Part shown: positions 7,658-15,545 of the stretch, one piece after another
Layout of the letters: each line of letters starts with the position of its first letter
Numbering within the stretch: position 1 is the first letter of the stretch
Source: Mangrovicella endophytica
Lineage (GTDB): Bacteria > Pseudomonadota > Alphaproteobacteria > Rhizobiales > Rhizobiaceae
Assembly (NCBI RefSeq): GCF_002893625.1
Contig: NZ_PKMZ01000016.1
Coordinates: 1 to 35,844, forward strand
Length of the DNA stretch: 35,844 nucleotides
Direction of reading: 5' to 3'
Notes under the pieces: generated by a model
Database searches by the model: none
Seen by the model: the letters and a program-made list of their open reading frames with translations, nothing else
What the model was told of the DNA's origin: nothing
Position numbers and translations under genes: made by a program

Positions 7658-9001
7658 TCAGCCAGCGGCGACAGTACCCTCCATCCGTCGCCAGAAGCTG
7701 GACGAGATTCCGGGGTCGCGATGGGCGCGGAAGCGCTCCAGCAGCGGATAGCCTGCCTCGAACGTGTCCGGCGGCAGACGTCCGTCCTTGGCCGGATAAA
7801 GGCGTCCCTTCGCCTCTCGGACGATAGCGTCGAGGCGCGCGAGAAGCGCCAGTGTCGAGGCGCCGCGGTTCGGAAAATCCAGCGCGAGCGTCGTCCCGTC
7901 CATCGGGAAGGACAGCATGCCAGGCGAGGCTGAGGCGCCGAAGGTCTTCAGGACCACGAGGAAGGAGCCCTGCCCGGCTTTGGCGATCTCGCGCAGCATT
8001 GCGACCGTCGCATCCGCAGAGACTTCGGGCGGCACGACGCTCTGGTACTGGTACATGCCGCGCCGGCCGTAGAGCCGGTTCCAGTTGCGTACGCCATCCA
8101 GCGGATAGAAGTAGGAGTCGTAGCCGACCCTCTTCACCCCCGCCTTGCGCCGGCCGAGCTCGTAATAAGCCGTGTTCATGGCTGTGATCGACCAGCGGTT
8201 GAGCAGAAAGCCGGGCGCCTCCAGCGGTACGTTCGGGCCCTTTCGCGTCGACACGTCCATCGGCCCGTCCGCCGCATGGTTGGCGCGCGTGAACAGGCCG
8301 CGTCCAAGCGAGGCGCCGCTGGCGAGGCAGTCGATCCAGGCGACGGTGTATTCATGGCTTTTGCCGCTCTCCTCCGCCAGGGCGAAGAAATCCGACAGGT
8401 TGCCCATGGGCAACGTCTCTGCGTCGAGGCGCGAACTCGCGACGCGGCGCAGGCGGAGCTTAACCTCGGTAATGATGCCGGTCAGACCGAGCCCGCCGAC
8501 AGTCGCGGCGAAGAGTTCGTCACCCGGCACGAGCCGATGCGCCGATCCATCGGAGCGCAGGAGACCGATCTCCTCGATCCAGCAACCGATCGTGCCGGCG
8601 CTGTGATGGTTCTTGCCATGCACGTCGTTGGCAATGGCACCGGCGAGGGTGACGAACTTGGTGCCCGGCGTCACCGGCAGGAAGAAGCCCTGCGGCAGTG
8701 CGAAGGCAATGATCCCCTCAAGCGTCATACCGGCTTCGGCGTGGAGCAGCCCCGTCGCTGCGTCGAAGGACAGGATGCCGGCAAGACCCGTCCCGTCGAT
8801 CAGGCCGCCTTCGTCGTTGAGGTTGCTGTCGCCATAAGAGCGGCCGAGGCCCCGCGCCAGAACGCCGTTGCCAAAGCGCTGGACACCTTCGCGCACCGCC
8901 GCGGCCAGCTCCTCCTGAAAGAGCGGCTTTGCCACGAACTGGCGGGGCCGCAGAACGCGGCCCCAGGACAGAGCGGTGCGGGTGGAGGCAAATCCGGCCA
9001 T
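7658..9001 (-). CDS. FAD-binding oxidase related to DprE1 (decaprenylphosphoryl-ribose oxidase family)
   Basis: A 447-residue flavoprotein. The N-terminal FAD-binding half has ARGLGRSYGDSNLN, then the VTPGTKFVTLAGAIANDVHG block followed by KNHHSAGTIG. GxxIAxDvHGKNHHsaG is strikingly DprE1-like. The C-terminal half includes YQYQSVVPP, the GRLYPAKDGRLP segment (equivalent to the substrate-contacting Lys of DprE1) and a YPLLERFRAHRDP tail. DprE1 oxidises the 2'-OH of decaprenylphosphoryl-ribose; outside actinobacteria this family is little studied and is sometimes annotated as an aldonolactone oxidase. No DprE2-like reductase or prenyltransferase is in the window, so the substrate is open. The residue matching the benzothiazinone-reactive Cys387 (GWNICVDF in M. 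tuberculosis) appears to be Ala (TTLALDF). No signal peptide. The upstream gap of 182 bases to the aldo-keto reductase leaves operon membership uncertain. Confidence 0.8.
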   Translation of the reverse strand: MAGFASTRTALSWGRVLRPRQFVAKPLFQEELAAAVREGVQRFGNGVLARGLGRSYGDSNLNDEGGLIDGTGLAGILSFDAATGLLHAEAGMTLEGIIAFALPQGFFLPVTPGTKFVTLAGAIANDVHGKNHHSAGTIGCWIEEIGLLRSDGSAHRLVPGDELFAATVGGLGLTGIITEVKLRLRRVASSRLDAETLPMGNLSDFFALAEESGKSHEYTVAWIDCLASGASLGRGLFTRANHAADGPMDVSTRKGPNVPLEAPGFLLNRWSITAMNTAYYELGRRKAGVKRVGYDSYFYPLDGVRNWNRLYGRRGMYQYQSVVPPEVSADATVAMLREIAKAGQGSFLVVLKTFGASASPGMLSFPMDGTTLALDFPNRGASTLALLARLDAIVREAKGRLYPAKDGRLPPDTFEAGYPLLERFRAHRDPGISSSFWRRMEGTVAAG

Positions 9002-9183
9002 GGCATCGAGCCCGATGAAGCGCCGCTGCAGCCGAGAACCGGCCTCAGGACCACAAGCGGGCGGATCGCTGCCGCGGCTGGCCGAAGCGCAAGACGCAAT
9101 TGTCTTAGCGGTTCGGGATTACCGCGAGCCTAAGAACGCGCAGTCAATGCGCTTCGGGATGGCCCGTGCGTCGGCGCACCCCC

Positions 9184-10245
9184 TCACACCTGCCCGACGT
9201 CGCGGTAGCTGTCGTGCAGCGCCCAGTCGCCGGGGCTGAAGCGCTCGGCGGCAAAGTTGTGCTGGTGCCAGTAGGGATAGAGGTAGGGGAGCCGGCTCAC
9301 CGCGTTCAGCCGCTCCAGTTCCTCGGCCGTCAGCTTCAGCTCGGTGGCCGCGCAGTTCTCGCGGAACTGCGCTTCCGTCAAGCCGCCGACGACCAGCGTC
9401 GAGACCGCCGGGCGCGTCAGCGTCCAGGCGATCGACACCTGTGCCGGCGTCGCGCCACGCTCGCCGGCGATCGCGACCAGCGTATCGACGATGCGCCAGA
9501 GCTTCTCCGCATCGCGGATCGGCGGCTCGCTCCAGCCCCGCGCCTGCCGCGAATCCTGCGGGGAGCGGTCGCGCCGGAAGTCACCGCCGAGCAATCCGGC
9601 GGCGAGCGGCGACCACACCATCACGCCAAGCCCCTGGTCGACCGAGATCGGCAGGAGCTCGTATTCGGCCTCGCGCGCCTCCAGCGTGTAGTGGATCTGC
9701 TGGGTGACGAAGCGCGGCAGACGTTCACGTTCCGAGAGGCCGAGCGCCTTCATCACGTGCCAGCCGGAGTAGTTGGAGCAGCCGGCATAGCGGATCTTGC
9801 CCTGGTCGCGCAGCGTCTGCAGCGCCTCCAGCATCTCCTCCAGCGGGGTCGTGCCGTCCCACTCATGCATGAGGTAGATGTCGATGTGATCGGTGCGCAG
9901 CCGCTTCAGGCTGCGCTCGCATTCGCGGATGAGGTGGAAGCGGGACAGGCCCTCGTCGTTCGGACCGTCGGCGATGCGCATGCGCGCCTTGGAGGAGATG
10001 AGGACGCTGTCGCGCCGGCCCTCCAGCACCTCGCCGAGGATCTCCTCCGAACGCCCGTAGGAATACATGTTGGCGGTGTCGAAGAGGTTCACGCCGCTGT
10101 CGATGCAGGCATCGACGAGGCGGCGCGCCTCCGGCACGTCCTGGCTGGCGACCTTGGCGAAGGGACCGACCCCGCCGAAGGAGAAGGTCCCCATCGAGAT
10201 CGCCGAAACCTTCAGGCCGGAGCGGCCGAGCGTCCTGTATTCCAT
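9184..10245 (-). CDS. Aldo/keto reductase
   Basis: A 353-residue (beta/alpha)8 NAD(P)H-dependent oxidoreductase. The start MEYRTLGRSGLKVSAISMGT is typical of the family. The catalytic tetrad is readable as Asp56 (NLFDTANMY), Tyr61, Lys86 (ISSKARM) and His127 (YLMHEWD). The C-terminal RPAVSTLVVGG segment is the expected cofactor-phosphate-binding region. It reduces an aldehyde or ketone or oxidises the matching alcohol; substrate unknown. It follows dhaL by 18 bases and is the last gene of the apparent 11-gene sugar operon. It therefore probably acts on a sugar, triose or tetrose intermediate of that pathway. Confidence 0.88.
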   Translation of the reverse strand: MEYRTLGRSGLKVSAISMGTFSFGGVGPFAKVASQDVPEARRLVDACIDSGVNLFDTANMYSYGRSEEILGEVLEGRRDSVLISSKARMRIADGPNDEGLSRFHLIRECERSLKRLRTDHIDIYLMHEWDGTTPLEEMLEALQTLRDQGKIRYAGCSNYSGWHVMKALGLSERERLPRFVTQQIHYTLEAREAEYELLPISVDQGLGVMVWSPLAAGLLGGDFRRDRSPQDSRQARGWSEPPIRDAEKLWRIVDTLVAIAGERGATPAQVSIAWTLTRPAVSTLVVGGLTEAQFRENCAATELKLTAEELERLNAVSRLPYLYPYWHQHNFAAERFSPGDWALHDSYRDVGQV

Positions 10246-10263
10246 GTCGGTTTTCCTCTCGGA

Positions 10264-10878
10264 TCAGGCCGGACGTGAGGCGAGCGCCTCGACGATGCGC
10301 AGAAAGGCCAGCTGGCCGGGATCGTCGAGGCTGGCGCTCTTCTCGGCGAACATACGGGCGCGGCCGAGCTTGCAGGGGCGGCCCTTGAATTCGGCCAGGG
10401 TTTCGCGCGCGGCATCGAGGGCGCTCGCCATCATCGCCTCCGGCTGTTTGCCCTGCAGCGCCCCGGCGACGGCATCGAGGCTGTCGAGAACCGTCTTGTC
10501 GCCGAGATTGCCCTTGCCCCGCGCCATCATGGCATCTCGCGCGGCGCCGACGAGGTCGGGGAGCGTGTCCGTCGCGATGCCGAGCTGGCCCTTGGCGGCC
10601 TTGGCCGCCGCCATGAAGCCGGTTGCGACCAGCGTGCCGTAGGATGACGACGAGACGCGCTGGAACGCCTTGGCGCATTCGAGCAGCGCCATACCGATAT
10701 CCTCCGGCAGCGGCGTATGGGCCGCCTCCGCGAAGCCCTTGGAGACGGTGATGCCCAGATCGCCGTCGCCGAGCTGGCCGTCGGCGGCATTCAGCTCCGC
10801 CGCAACGGCCCCGGTACCCTCAGCCACGCGCAGGAGCGCGGCCGCAAGATCGTCCCTGCCGATCATATCGCCTGCCAT
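10264..10878 (-). CDS. dhaL: Dihydroxyacetone kinase-type nucleotide-binding subunit DhaL
   Basis: A 204-residue DhaL-type protein. The metal-ADP ligands are present as Asp-x4-Asp-x-Asp in NAADGQLGDGDLGITVSKGF, and a glycine/serine-rich loop (RVSSSSYGTLVATGF) follows, as in E. coli DhaL (about 210 residues). DhaL carries the nucleotide and transfers phosphate to the ketose bound covalently to DhaK. A GAGGAGA Shine-Dalgarno precedes the ATG and only 12 bases separate it from dhaK. No DhaM phosphotransfer gene is seen nearby, so the phosphate donor (ATP or a PTS protein encoded elsewhere) is uncertain. Confidence 0.88.
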   Translation of the reverse strand: MAGDMIGRDDLAAALLRVAEGTGAVAAELNAADGQLGDGDLGITVSKGFAEAAHTPLPEDIGMALLECAKAFQRVSSSSYGTLVATGFMAAAKAAKGQLGIATDTLPDLVGAARDAMMARGKGNLGDKTVLDSLDAVAGALQGKQPEAMMASALDAARETLAEFKGRPCKLGRARMFAEKSASLDDPGQLAFLRIVEALASRPA

Positions 10879-10890
10879 GACCCGCTCTCC

Positions 10891-11889
10891 TCAGACCACG
10901 CGCCAGTAGGCGCAGGCGGCCGGCGCCTTCAGATGCGTCTCGAGCTCACCGTCCAGCGCGATTGTGGTGATCGTCGCACCGGTCATCTCCATGGAGGTGG
11001 CATAGCGCCCGACCAGCGGCATGACGATCTCGGCGCCCATGTCGGCGAAGCGCGCCTTCACCCGCCGGTACATGATGTAGAGCTCCTCGAGCGGCGTCGC
11101 GCCGAGCGAGTTGACCAGCACCGACAGCCGGTCACCCTTGCCGAACGGGTGGTCGGCGACGATGCGGTCGATCATCTCGTCGGTGATGGCGTCGGCGGGC
11201 TTCAGCTTGTCGCGCCAGATGCCGGGCTCGCCATGGATGCCCATGCCCATCTCCATCTCGCCCTCGCCGATCTCGAAGGTGGCCTTGCCGGCCTGCGGGA
11301 CGATACAGGGGCTGAGCGCCATGCCGATGGAGCGGCAGGCATCGGCCGCCTTCTGGGCGACGCGCGTGACCTCGTCGAGGTCGGCCATCGTCTCGGCGGC
11401 AGCGCCCGCGATCTTGAAGGCATAGACCATGCCGGCGACGCCGCGGCGCTTCTCGGCCTCCTCCTTCGGGGCGGAGACGACGTCGTCGGCCAGCAGCACG
11501 GTGGTGGTGCGGATGTCGTTCTCCATCTCCACCATCTCGCCGGCCATGTCGAAGTTCATGACGTCGCCGCCATAGTTGCCGTAGAGGCGCAGGACGCCGG
11601 CACCGCCGTCGGCCTGGCGGATGGCGCTCGCCATCTGCTCGGCGGACGGGCTGGCGAAGACGTCGCCGATGGCACAGGCATCGAGAAAGCCGGGACCGAC
11701 ATAGCCGGTGAAGATCGGCAGATGGCCGGAGCCGCCGCCGGTGACGATGCCGACCTTGCCCTTCACGGCACCGCCGGCGCGGGCGATCACCCGGCGCTCC
11801 GGCTGGGCGTAGAACTCCGGATGGGCGGCGGTGAAGCCTTCCAGCATCTCGTCGACATAGGATGCAGGGCTGTTGAGGATCTTCTTCAC
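10891..11889 (-). CDS. dhaK: Dihydroxyacetone kinase-type substrate subunit DhaK (variant pocket)
   Basis: A 332-residue protein of the DhaK fold. The start is GTG (11887-11889) preceded by a strong GGAGGAGAA site at 11895-11903; it reads VKKILNSPASYVDEML, as expected for the family, whereas the longer in-frame reading runs through the permease gene. Key residues match E. coli DhaK: His56 in GGGSGHLP, Asp109 in NYGGDVMNFDMA, and the covalent-bonding His219 in MGIHGEPG. The usual GGGSGHEPxHxGY is changed to GGGSGHLPIFTGY, so the substrate is likely not plain dihydroxyacetone but another ketose or phosphate-free ketone. It lies between the second permease and dhaL in the sugar operon. Confidence 0.9.
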   Translation of the reverse strand: MKKILNSPASYVDEMLEGFTAAHPEFYAQPERRVIARAGGAVKGKVGIVTGGGSGHLPIFTGYVGPGFLDACAIGDVFASPSAEQMASAIRQADGGAGVLRLYGNYGGDVMNFDMAGEMVEMENDIRTTTVLLADDVVSAPKEEAEKRRGVAGMVYAFKIAGAAAETMADLDEVTRVAQKAADACRSIGMALSPCIVPQAGKATFEIGEGEMEMGMGIHGEPGIWRDKLKPADAITDEMIDRIVADHPFGKGDRLSVLVNSLGATPLEELYIMYRRVKARFADMGAEIVMPLVGRYATSMEMTGATITTIALDGELETHLKAPAACAYWRVV

Positions 11890-11933
11890 GCGGGTTCTCC
11901 TCCGATGATGAATGGGGTGCCGAGGCTGGCTGG

Positions 11934-12947
11934 TCAGACCGCGGCGCGGGCCAGCCGCTCGCGGTGCTTGGCCAGGCGGTCGATGACGATGGGCAGGCCG
12001 GTGCCGAGGATGATCAGGATGCCGACCACCACCTTCTGCCAGTAGGACGGCACACCGGCGCTGAGCAGCGAGGTGTTGATGAGGGTGATCACCAGCGCGC
12101 CGAGCAGCGTGCCCGTCACCGTGCCATGGCCGCCGGTGATGCGGGCGCCGCCGAGAACGACGGCGGCGATGACGTTGAGTTCCGTGCCGACGAGATCGAA
12201 CGGGTTCGCCATGCGCGACAGCGTCATATGCGTCATGCCCGCCAGGCCGGCGATCGTGCCGGCGATGACGTAGATCCAGACCTTCACGCGGGCGACGTCG
12301 ATGCCGATGCGCCGGGCTCCCTCCTCCGAGCCGCCGATGGCGTAGATCGTGCGGCCGAAATGGGTCGCGTTCATCAGGAAGGCGACGAAGATCGTGACGC
12401 CGATGAGCACTGTGAAAGACAGCGGCAGCGAGGAAAGCTGCCCGATCGAGTTCTCCATGCGCAGGATCATCGTGCGGGCAAAGGAGACGACGTTGCGCGG
12501 GACGTTGGTGATGTAGACGGTGCCGACGAAGGTCAGCAGCGCGCCGCGGAAGAGGCTGAGCGTGCCGAGCGTCACGATCAAGGTCGGCAGGCCGAGACCG
12601 CCGATGAGGATGCCGTTGACGAGGCCGAGGCAGGCGCCGATCGCCGCGCTGATCACGAAGAGGCCGAAGACCGGCACCGGCACGTCGAGGCCGAGCACCA
12701 GCGACATCGTCGCATACATGGCGAAGGCGCCGATGGCGGTGAAGGAGACGTCGATGCCGCCCGAGGCCAGCACGATCATGACGCCCAGAGCAAAGATGCC
12801 GGTGACCAGCGAGTTGCGCAGGAGATCGACGACCGTCGCTACCGACAGGAAGCCAGGATTGATCGAGCCGATCACCAGCGCGAACAGAATGGCGGCGATC
12901 AGCACCACGCCCTGCGGCGAGGTGACGGCGTTGGACAGCTTGCGCAT
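11934..12947 (-). CDS. Sugar ABC transporter permease (RbsC/LsrC/LsrD family), copy 2
   Basis: A 337-residue polytopic permease with about eight to ten hydrophobic segments. Family landmarks are VLASGGIDVSFTAIGAFAMY (the conserved GGIDLS motif), GLPTLIVTLGTLSLFRG and GLAGMTHMTLSRMANP. The ATG overlaps the stop of the ATPase gene (ATGA), which fixes the start. Together with the separate permease at 18157-19137 it could form a heterodimeric channel, as LsrC/LsrD do. It is followed 44 bases later by dhaK. Confidence 0.92.
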   Translation of the reverse strand: MRKLSNAVTSPQGVVLIAAILFALVIGSINPGFLSVATVVDLLRNSLVTGIFALGVMIVLASGGIDVSFTAIGAFAMYATMSLVLGLDVPVPVFGLFVISAAIGACLGLVNGILIGGLGLPTLIVTLGTLSLFRGALLTFVGTVYITNVPRNVVSFARTMILRMENSIGQLSSLPLSFTVLIGVTIFVAFLMNATHFGRTIYAIGGSEEGARRIGIDVARVKVWIYVIAGTIAGLAGMTHMTLSRMANPFDLVGTELNVIAAVVLGGARITGGHGTVTGTLLGALVITLINTSLLSAGVPSYWQKVVVGILIILGTGLPIVIDRLAKHRERLARAAV

Positions 12948-14440
12948 CAGCCCCGGCCTCCGCCCGTGATCTCTGTGTAAAGGCGATCCTCGTCGACGGC
13001 ATCGGCGTCGAAGGCGCCGGTGATACGCCCCTTCACCATCACGAGGACGCGGTCGGAGAGTGCCATCGCCTCGCCGATGTCGTCGGTGACGACCATCACG
13101 GCGGTTCCGGCGCGGCTGAGCGCCAGCAGGATCTCGTGGATTTCGCGCTTGGAGCCGATATCGACGCCGACGGTCGGGCCGTTCAGGATCATCAGCCGCG
13201 GCGAGCGCTCCATCCAGCGGGCGAGAACGACGCGCTGCTGGTTACCGCCGGAGAGGGTCGCCACCGTCGGCTCGACGCCAGGCGTCTTGATGCGCAGGCG
13301 TTGCACCGCGTCTCGCGCACGTTTCTTCAGCGCCGACCTCGACAGGAAGCCGCGGCTGGAGAGTGTCGCCACAGTGATGTTGTCGGCGATCGGCTGGTCG
13401 AGGAAGAGGCCTTCCGTCAGCCGGTCCTCGGGCACATAGGCGATGCCGGCCGCCATCGCGTCGCGCGCGTCGGTGAAACGCACCGGCCGGCCTTCGATCG
13501 TGATCGTGCCCTCGTCCGGGTGCAGCATCCCGAAGAGCGACAGCGACAGTTCCGTGCGCCCGGAGCCCAGAAGGCCGACCAGCGAGACGACCTCGCCGGG
13601 GCGAAGATCGAGATCAACGCCGGCGTAATCGCCCTTGCGGGCGAGGTCGCGCACCGAGAGGAACGGCTCGGCGGCCACCGGCGCCGCACGGGCGAGGCGC
13701 TGCGTGTCGATCGCGCGCCCCGTCATCTCACAACCAAGGCGGGCTGCATCGAATGCGGAGGTCGGCCCCTCCGCCACCACCTGACCGTCGCGCAGCACGG
13801 TGATCGTGTCGCAGAAGGCGAAGACCTCCTCGGTCTTGTGGCTGACGAAGAGGAAGGCGACGCCCTCCGCCTTCAGCGCCGCGATGATCTCGGCAAGGCG
13901 CGCGACCTCGCTGCGCGTCAGCGCCGTGGTGGGCTCATCCATCACGATGACCCGTGCTTCGTTCGCAAGCGCGCGGGCGATGGCAACAAGCTGCTTGGAG
14001 GCGACGGGGAGAAGCTCGACCAGCATGTCGAGGTCCAGATCGACCCGCATGCGCGCCAGCGTCTCGCGGGCCAGGCGCCGGTCAGCCCTCGCGCGGTGCC
14101 AGCGCTCGCCGCCGGCGGTGGTCTTCAGGAAGGCGATGTTCTCGGAAACGGTGAGGTTCGGAAAGAGCGAGAAGTCCTGATAGATCACCGACAGGGCGGC
14201 GGCGATGGCCTGCCTCGCATCCGCGCCGATCGTCTGTCCGGCGATGGTGACGCTGCCGGCGTCGGCCGGCACGACGCCGGACAGGATCTTGATCAGCGTC
14301 GACTTGCCGGAGCCGTTCTCGCCTGCGAGGCAGCGGACTTCGCCCGGATGAAGCGTCAGGCCGACCTCTTCCAGCACGCGCACCGGCCCGTAGGCCTTGC
14401 GAATGCCGGTCATGGACAGAACGGGATCAGCCATCGGCAT
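12947..14440 (-). CDS. Sugar ABC transporter ATP-binding protein with two nucleotide-binding domains (RbsA/LsrA family)
   Basis: A 497-residue fused ATPase. The first domain has Walker A GENGSGKSTL near residue 40, Walker B RVIVMDEPTTALT and FVSHKTEEVF. The second domain has the degenerate Walker A GLLGSGRTELSL, a complete LSGGNQQRVVLARW signature and LMILNGPTVGVDIGSK in place of a normal Walker B (Asn-Gly instead of Asp-Glu). This asymmetry is normal in the RbsA/MglA class; here the second-domain Walker B has lost the usual Asp-Glu pair. It energises uptake of the sugar bound by the adjacent LsrB-like protein. A hairpin separates it from the binding-protein gene. Confidence 0.92.
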   Translation of the reverse strand: MPMADPVLSMTGIRKAYGPVRVLEEVGLTLHPGEVRCLAGENGSGKSTLIKILSGVVPADAGSVTIAGQTIGADARQAIAAALSVIYQDFSLFPNLTVSENIAFLKTTAGGERWHRARADRRLARETLARMRVDLDLDMLVELLPVASKQLVAIARALANEARVIVMDEPTTALTRSEVARLAEIIAALKAEGVAFLFVSHKTEEVFAFCDTITVLRDGQVVAEGPTSAFDAARLGCEMTGRAIDTQRLARAAPVAAEPFLSVRDLARKGDYAGVDLDLRPGEVVSLVGLLGSGRTELSLSLFGMLHPDEGTITIEGRPVRFTDARDAMAAGIAYVPEDRLTEGLFLDQPIADNITVATLSSRGFLSRSALKKRARDAVQRLRIKTPGVEPTVATLSGGNQQRVVLARWMERSPRLMILNGPTVGVDIGSKREIHEILLALSRAGTAVMVVTDDIGEAMALSDRVLVMVKGRITGAFDADAVDEDRLYTEITGGGRG

Positions 14441-14469
14441 CTCCGGTACGCGTGGGGAAACAGGAGGAG

Positions 14470-14495
14470 CGGGCCGCCCGTCGCCGAGCGGCCCG
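14470..14495 (-). other. Stem-loop between the binding-protein and ATPase genes
   Basis: CGGGCCGC (14470-14477) pairs perfectly with GCGGCCCG (14488-14495) around a 10-base loop, beginning 8 bases after the binding-protein stop. There is no T-run. Hairpins at this position commonly protect the upstream mRNA from 3' decay or partly terminate it, so that binding protein is made in excess over ATPase and permease. That role is inferred. Confidence 0.55.
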
Positions 14496-14503
14496 AAAGG
14501 ACA

Positions 14504-15499
14504 TCAGAAGTCGTACTGGTCCATGTTTTTGGCGGTCACGTCCACCCAAGCCTGGCCGTAGATCACCTTCCCATCGACGCGGACCTTGTTGTAGCCCTCG
14601 ACGCCGAGATCGTCGTCGGTCTTGATCGTCTGCCCGTCCAGCGCCTTGGCGGCGACGACATTCATGGCGTAGCCGGCCTTGGCCGGATCCCAGAAGGAAA
14701 TCATGTCGATCTCGCCCGACTCCAGATAGGCGCCGGACACCGAGGGAAGGCTGGTGCCGACGATCGAGACCTGATCGCTGAGGCCGGCTTCCTCGACGGC
14801 GAGCGCGGCGCCGACGACGTCCTCGCCGGCCGAGCCCTGCATGCCCTTGAGCTTGGGATAGGTGCGAAGCAGCTCGCGCATCTTGGCATAGGCCTGCTGC
14901 TGCTGCTCGGCGGATTCCTGCTTGCCGCCGACCAGCGTCATCTTCGGGTACTTCGCCTTCTGGTAGGCGATGGCCGCATCCACCCACTCGTTGTGGGTGA
15001 CGGAGGTGAGGTAGCCGACGAAGACGGCGTATTCGCCCTCGCCGCCCATCTTCTGGGCCAACGCTTCCATCAGGTGCTCGCCATACGCCTTGTTGTCGAA
15101 GGCCTCGACGTCATAGGTGACGTTCTGCAGCGTGGCGCCCTCGTGGCCGACGACGACGATCTTGTTGTCGAGCGCGCGCTTCAGCACCGGCTCCAGCGCC
15201 TGGGGGCTGTTCGGCACCACGGTGATCGCATCAACGCCGCGCGCGACCAGATCCTCGATCAGCTGCACCTGCAGCGCCGCGTCGGCGGTCGCCGCGCCGA
15301 CCTGCGTGGCGTTGGCGCCGGTGGCGGCGGCGTATTCCTTGACGCCCTCCTCCATGCGGTTGAACCACGCGATGCCGGAGAGCTTGACGACGGTGACGAT
15401 CTCCTTGGCGTCCTGCGCGCCGACCATCCCGACGGTACCGCCCAGAAGCGCGGAGGCCGCCAGGGCGCCCACGATCATCGACTTCATCCTGCCTGCCAT
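14504..15499 (-). CDS. Periplasmic sugar-binding protein, LsrB/RhaS-like (not AI-2 type)
   Basis: A 331-residue precursor. ATG 15497-15499 follows GGGAGAAGG; a hydrophobic signal (MIVGALAASALLGGTVGMVGA) is cleaved near AQDAKE. The mature protein follows the type I periplasmic-binding fold seen in LsrB and RhaS: VVKLSGIAWFNRMEEGVKEY, QVQLIEDLVARGVDAITVVP, GYLTSVTHNEWV and FWDPAKAGYAM all have counterparts. By-eye alignment with Salmonella LsrB keeps the Lys of PKL, but the AI-2-contacting Asp116, Asp166-Gln167, Pro220 and Ala222 are replaced (HEG, HN, S, G). The ligand is thus likely another small sugar or sugar derivative. A longer in-frame reading upstream to 15781 lies in the kinase gene and was rejected. 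It is 46 bases after the FGGY kinase. Confidence 0.88.
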   Translation of the reverse strand: MAGRMKSMIVGALAASALLGGTVGMVGAQDAKEIVTVVKLSGIAWFNRMEEGVKEYAAATGANATQVGAATADAALQVQLIEDLVARGVDAITVVPNSPQALEPVLKRALDNKIVVVGHEGATLQNVTYDVEAFDNKAYGEHLMEALAQKMGGEGEYAVFVGYLTSVTHNEWVDAAIAYQKAKYPKMTLVGGKQESAEQQQQAYAKMRELLRTYPKLKGMQGSAGEDVVGAALAVEEAGLSDQVSIVGTSLPSVSGAYLESGEIDMISFWDPAKAGYAMNVVAAKALDGQTIKTDDDLGVEGYNKVRVDGKVIYGQAWVDVTAKNMDQYDF

Positions 15500-15545
15500 G
15501 TGCCTTCTCCCAAGTTGCGGCGCCCCGCGGACGCCTCTGCCGTGA

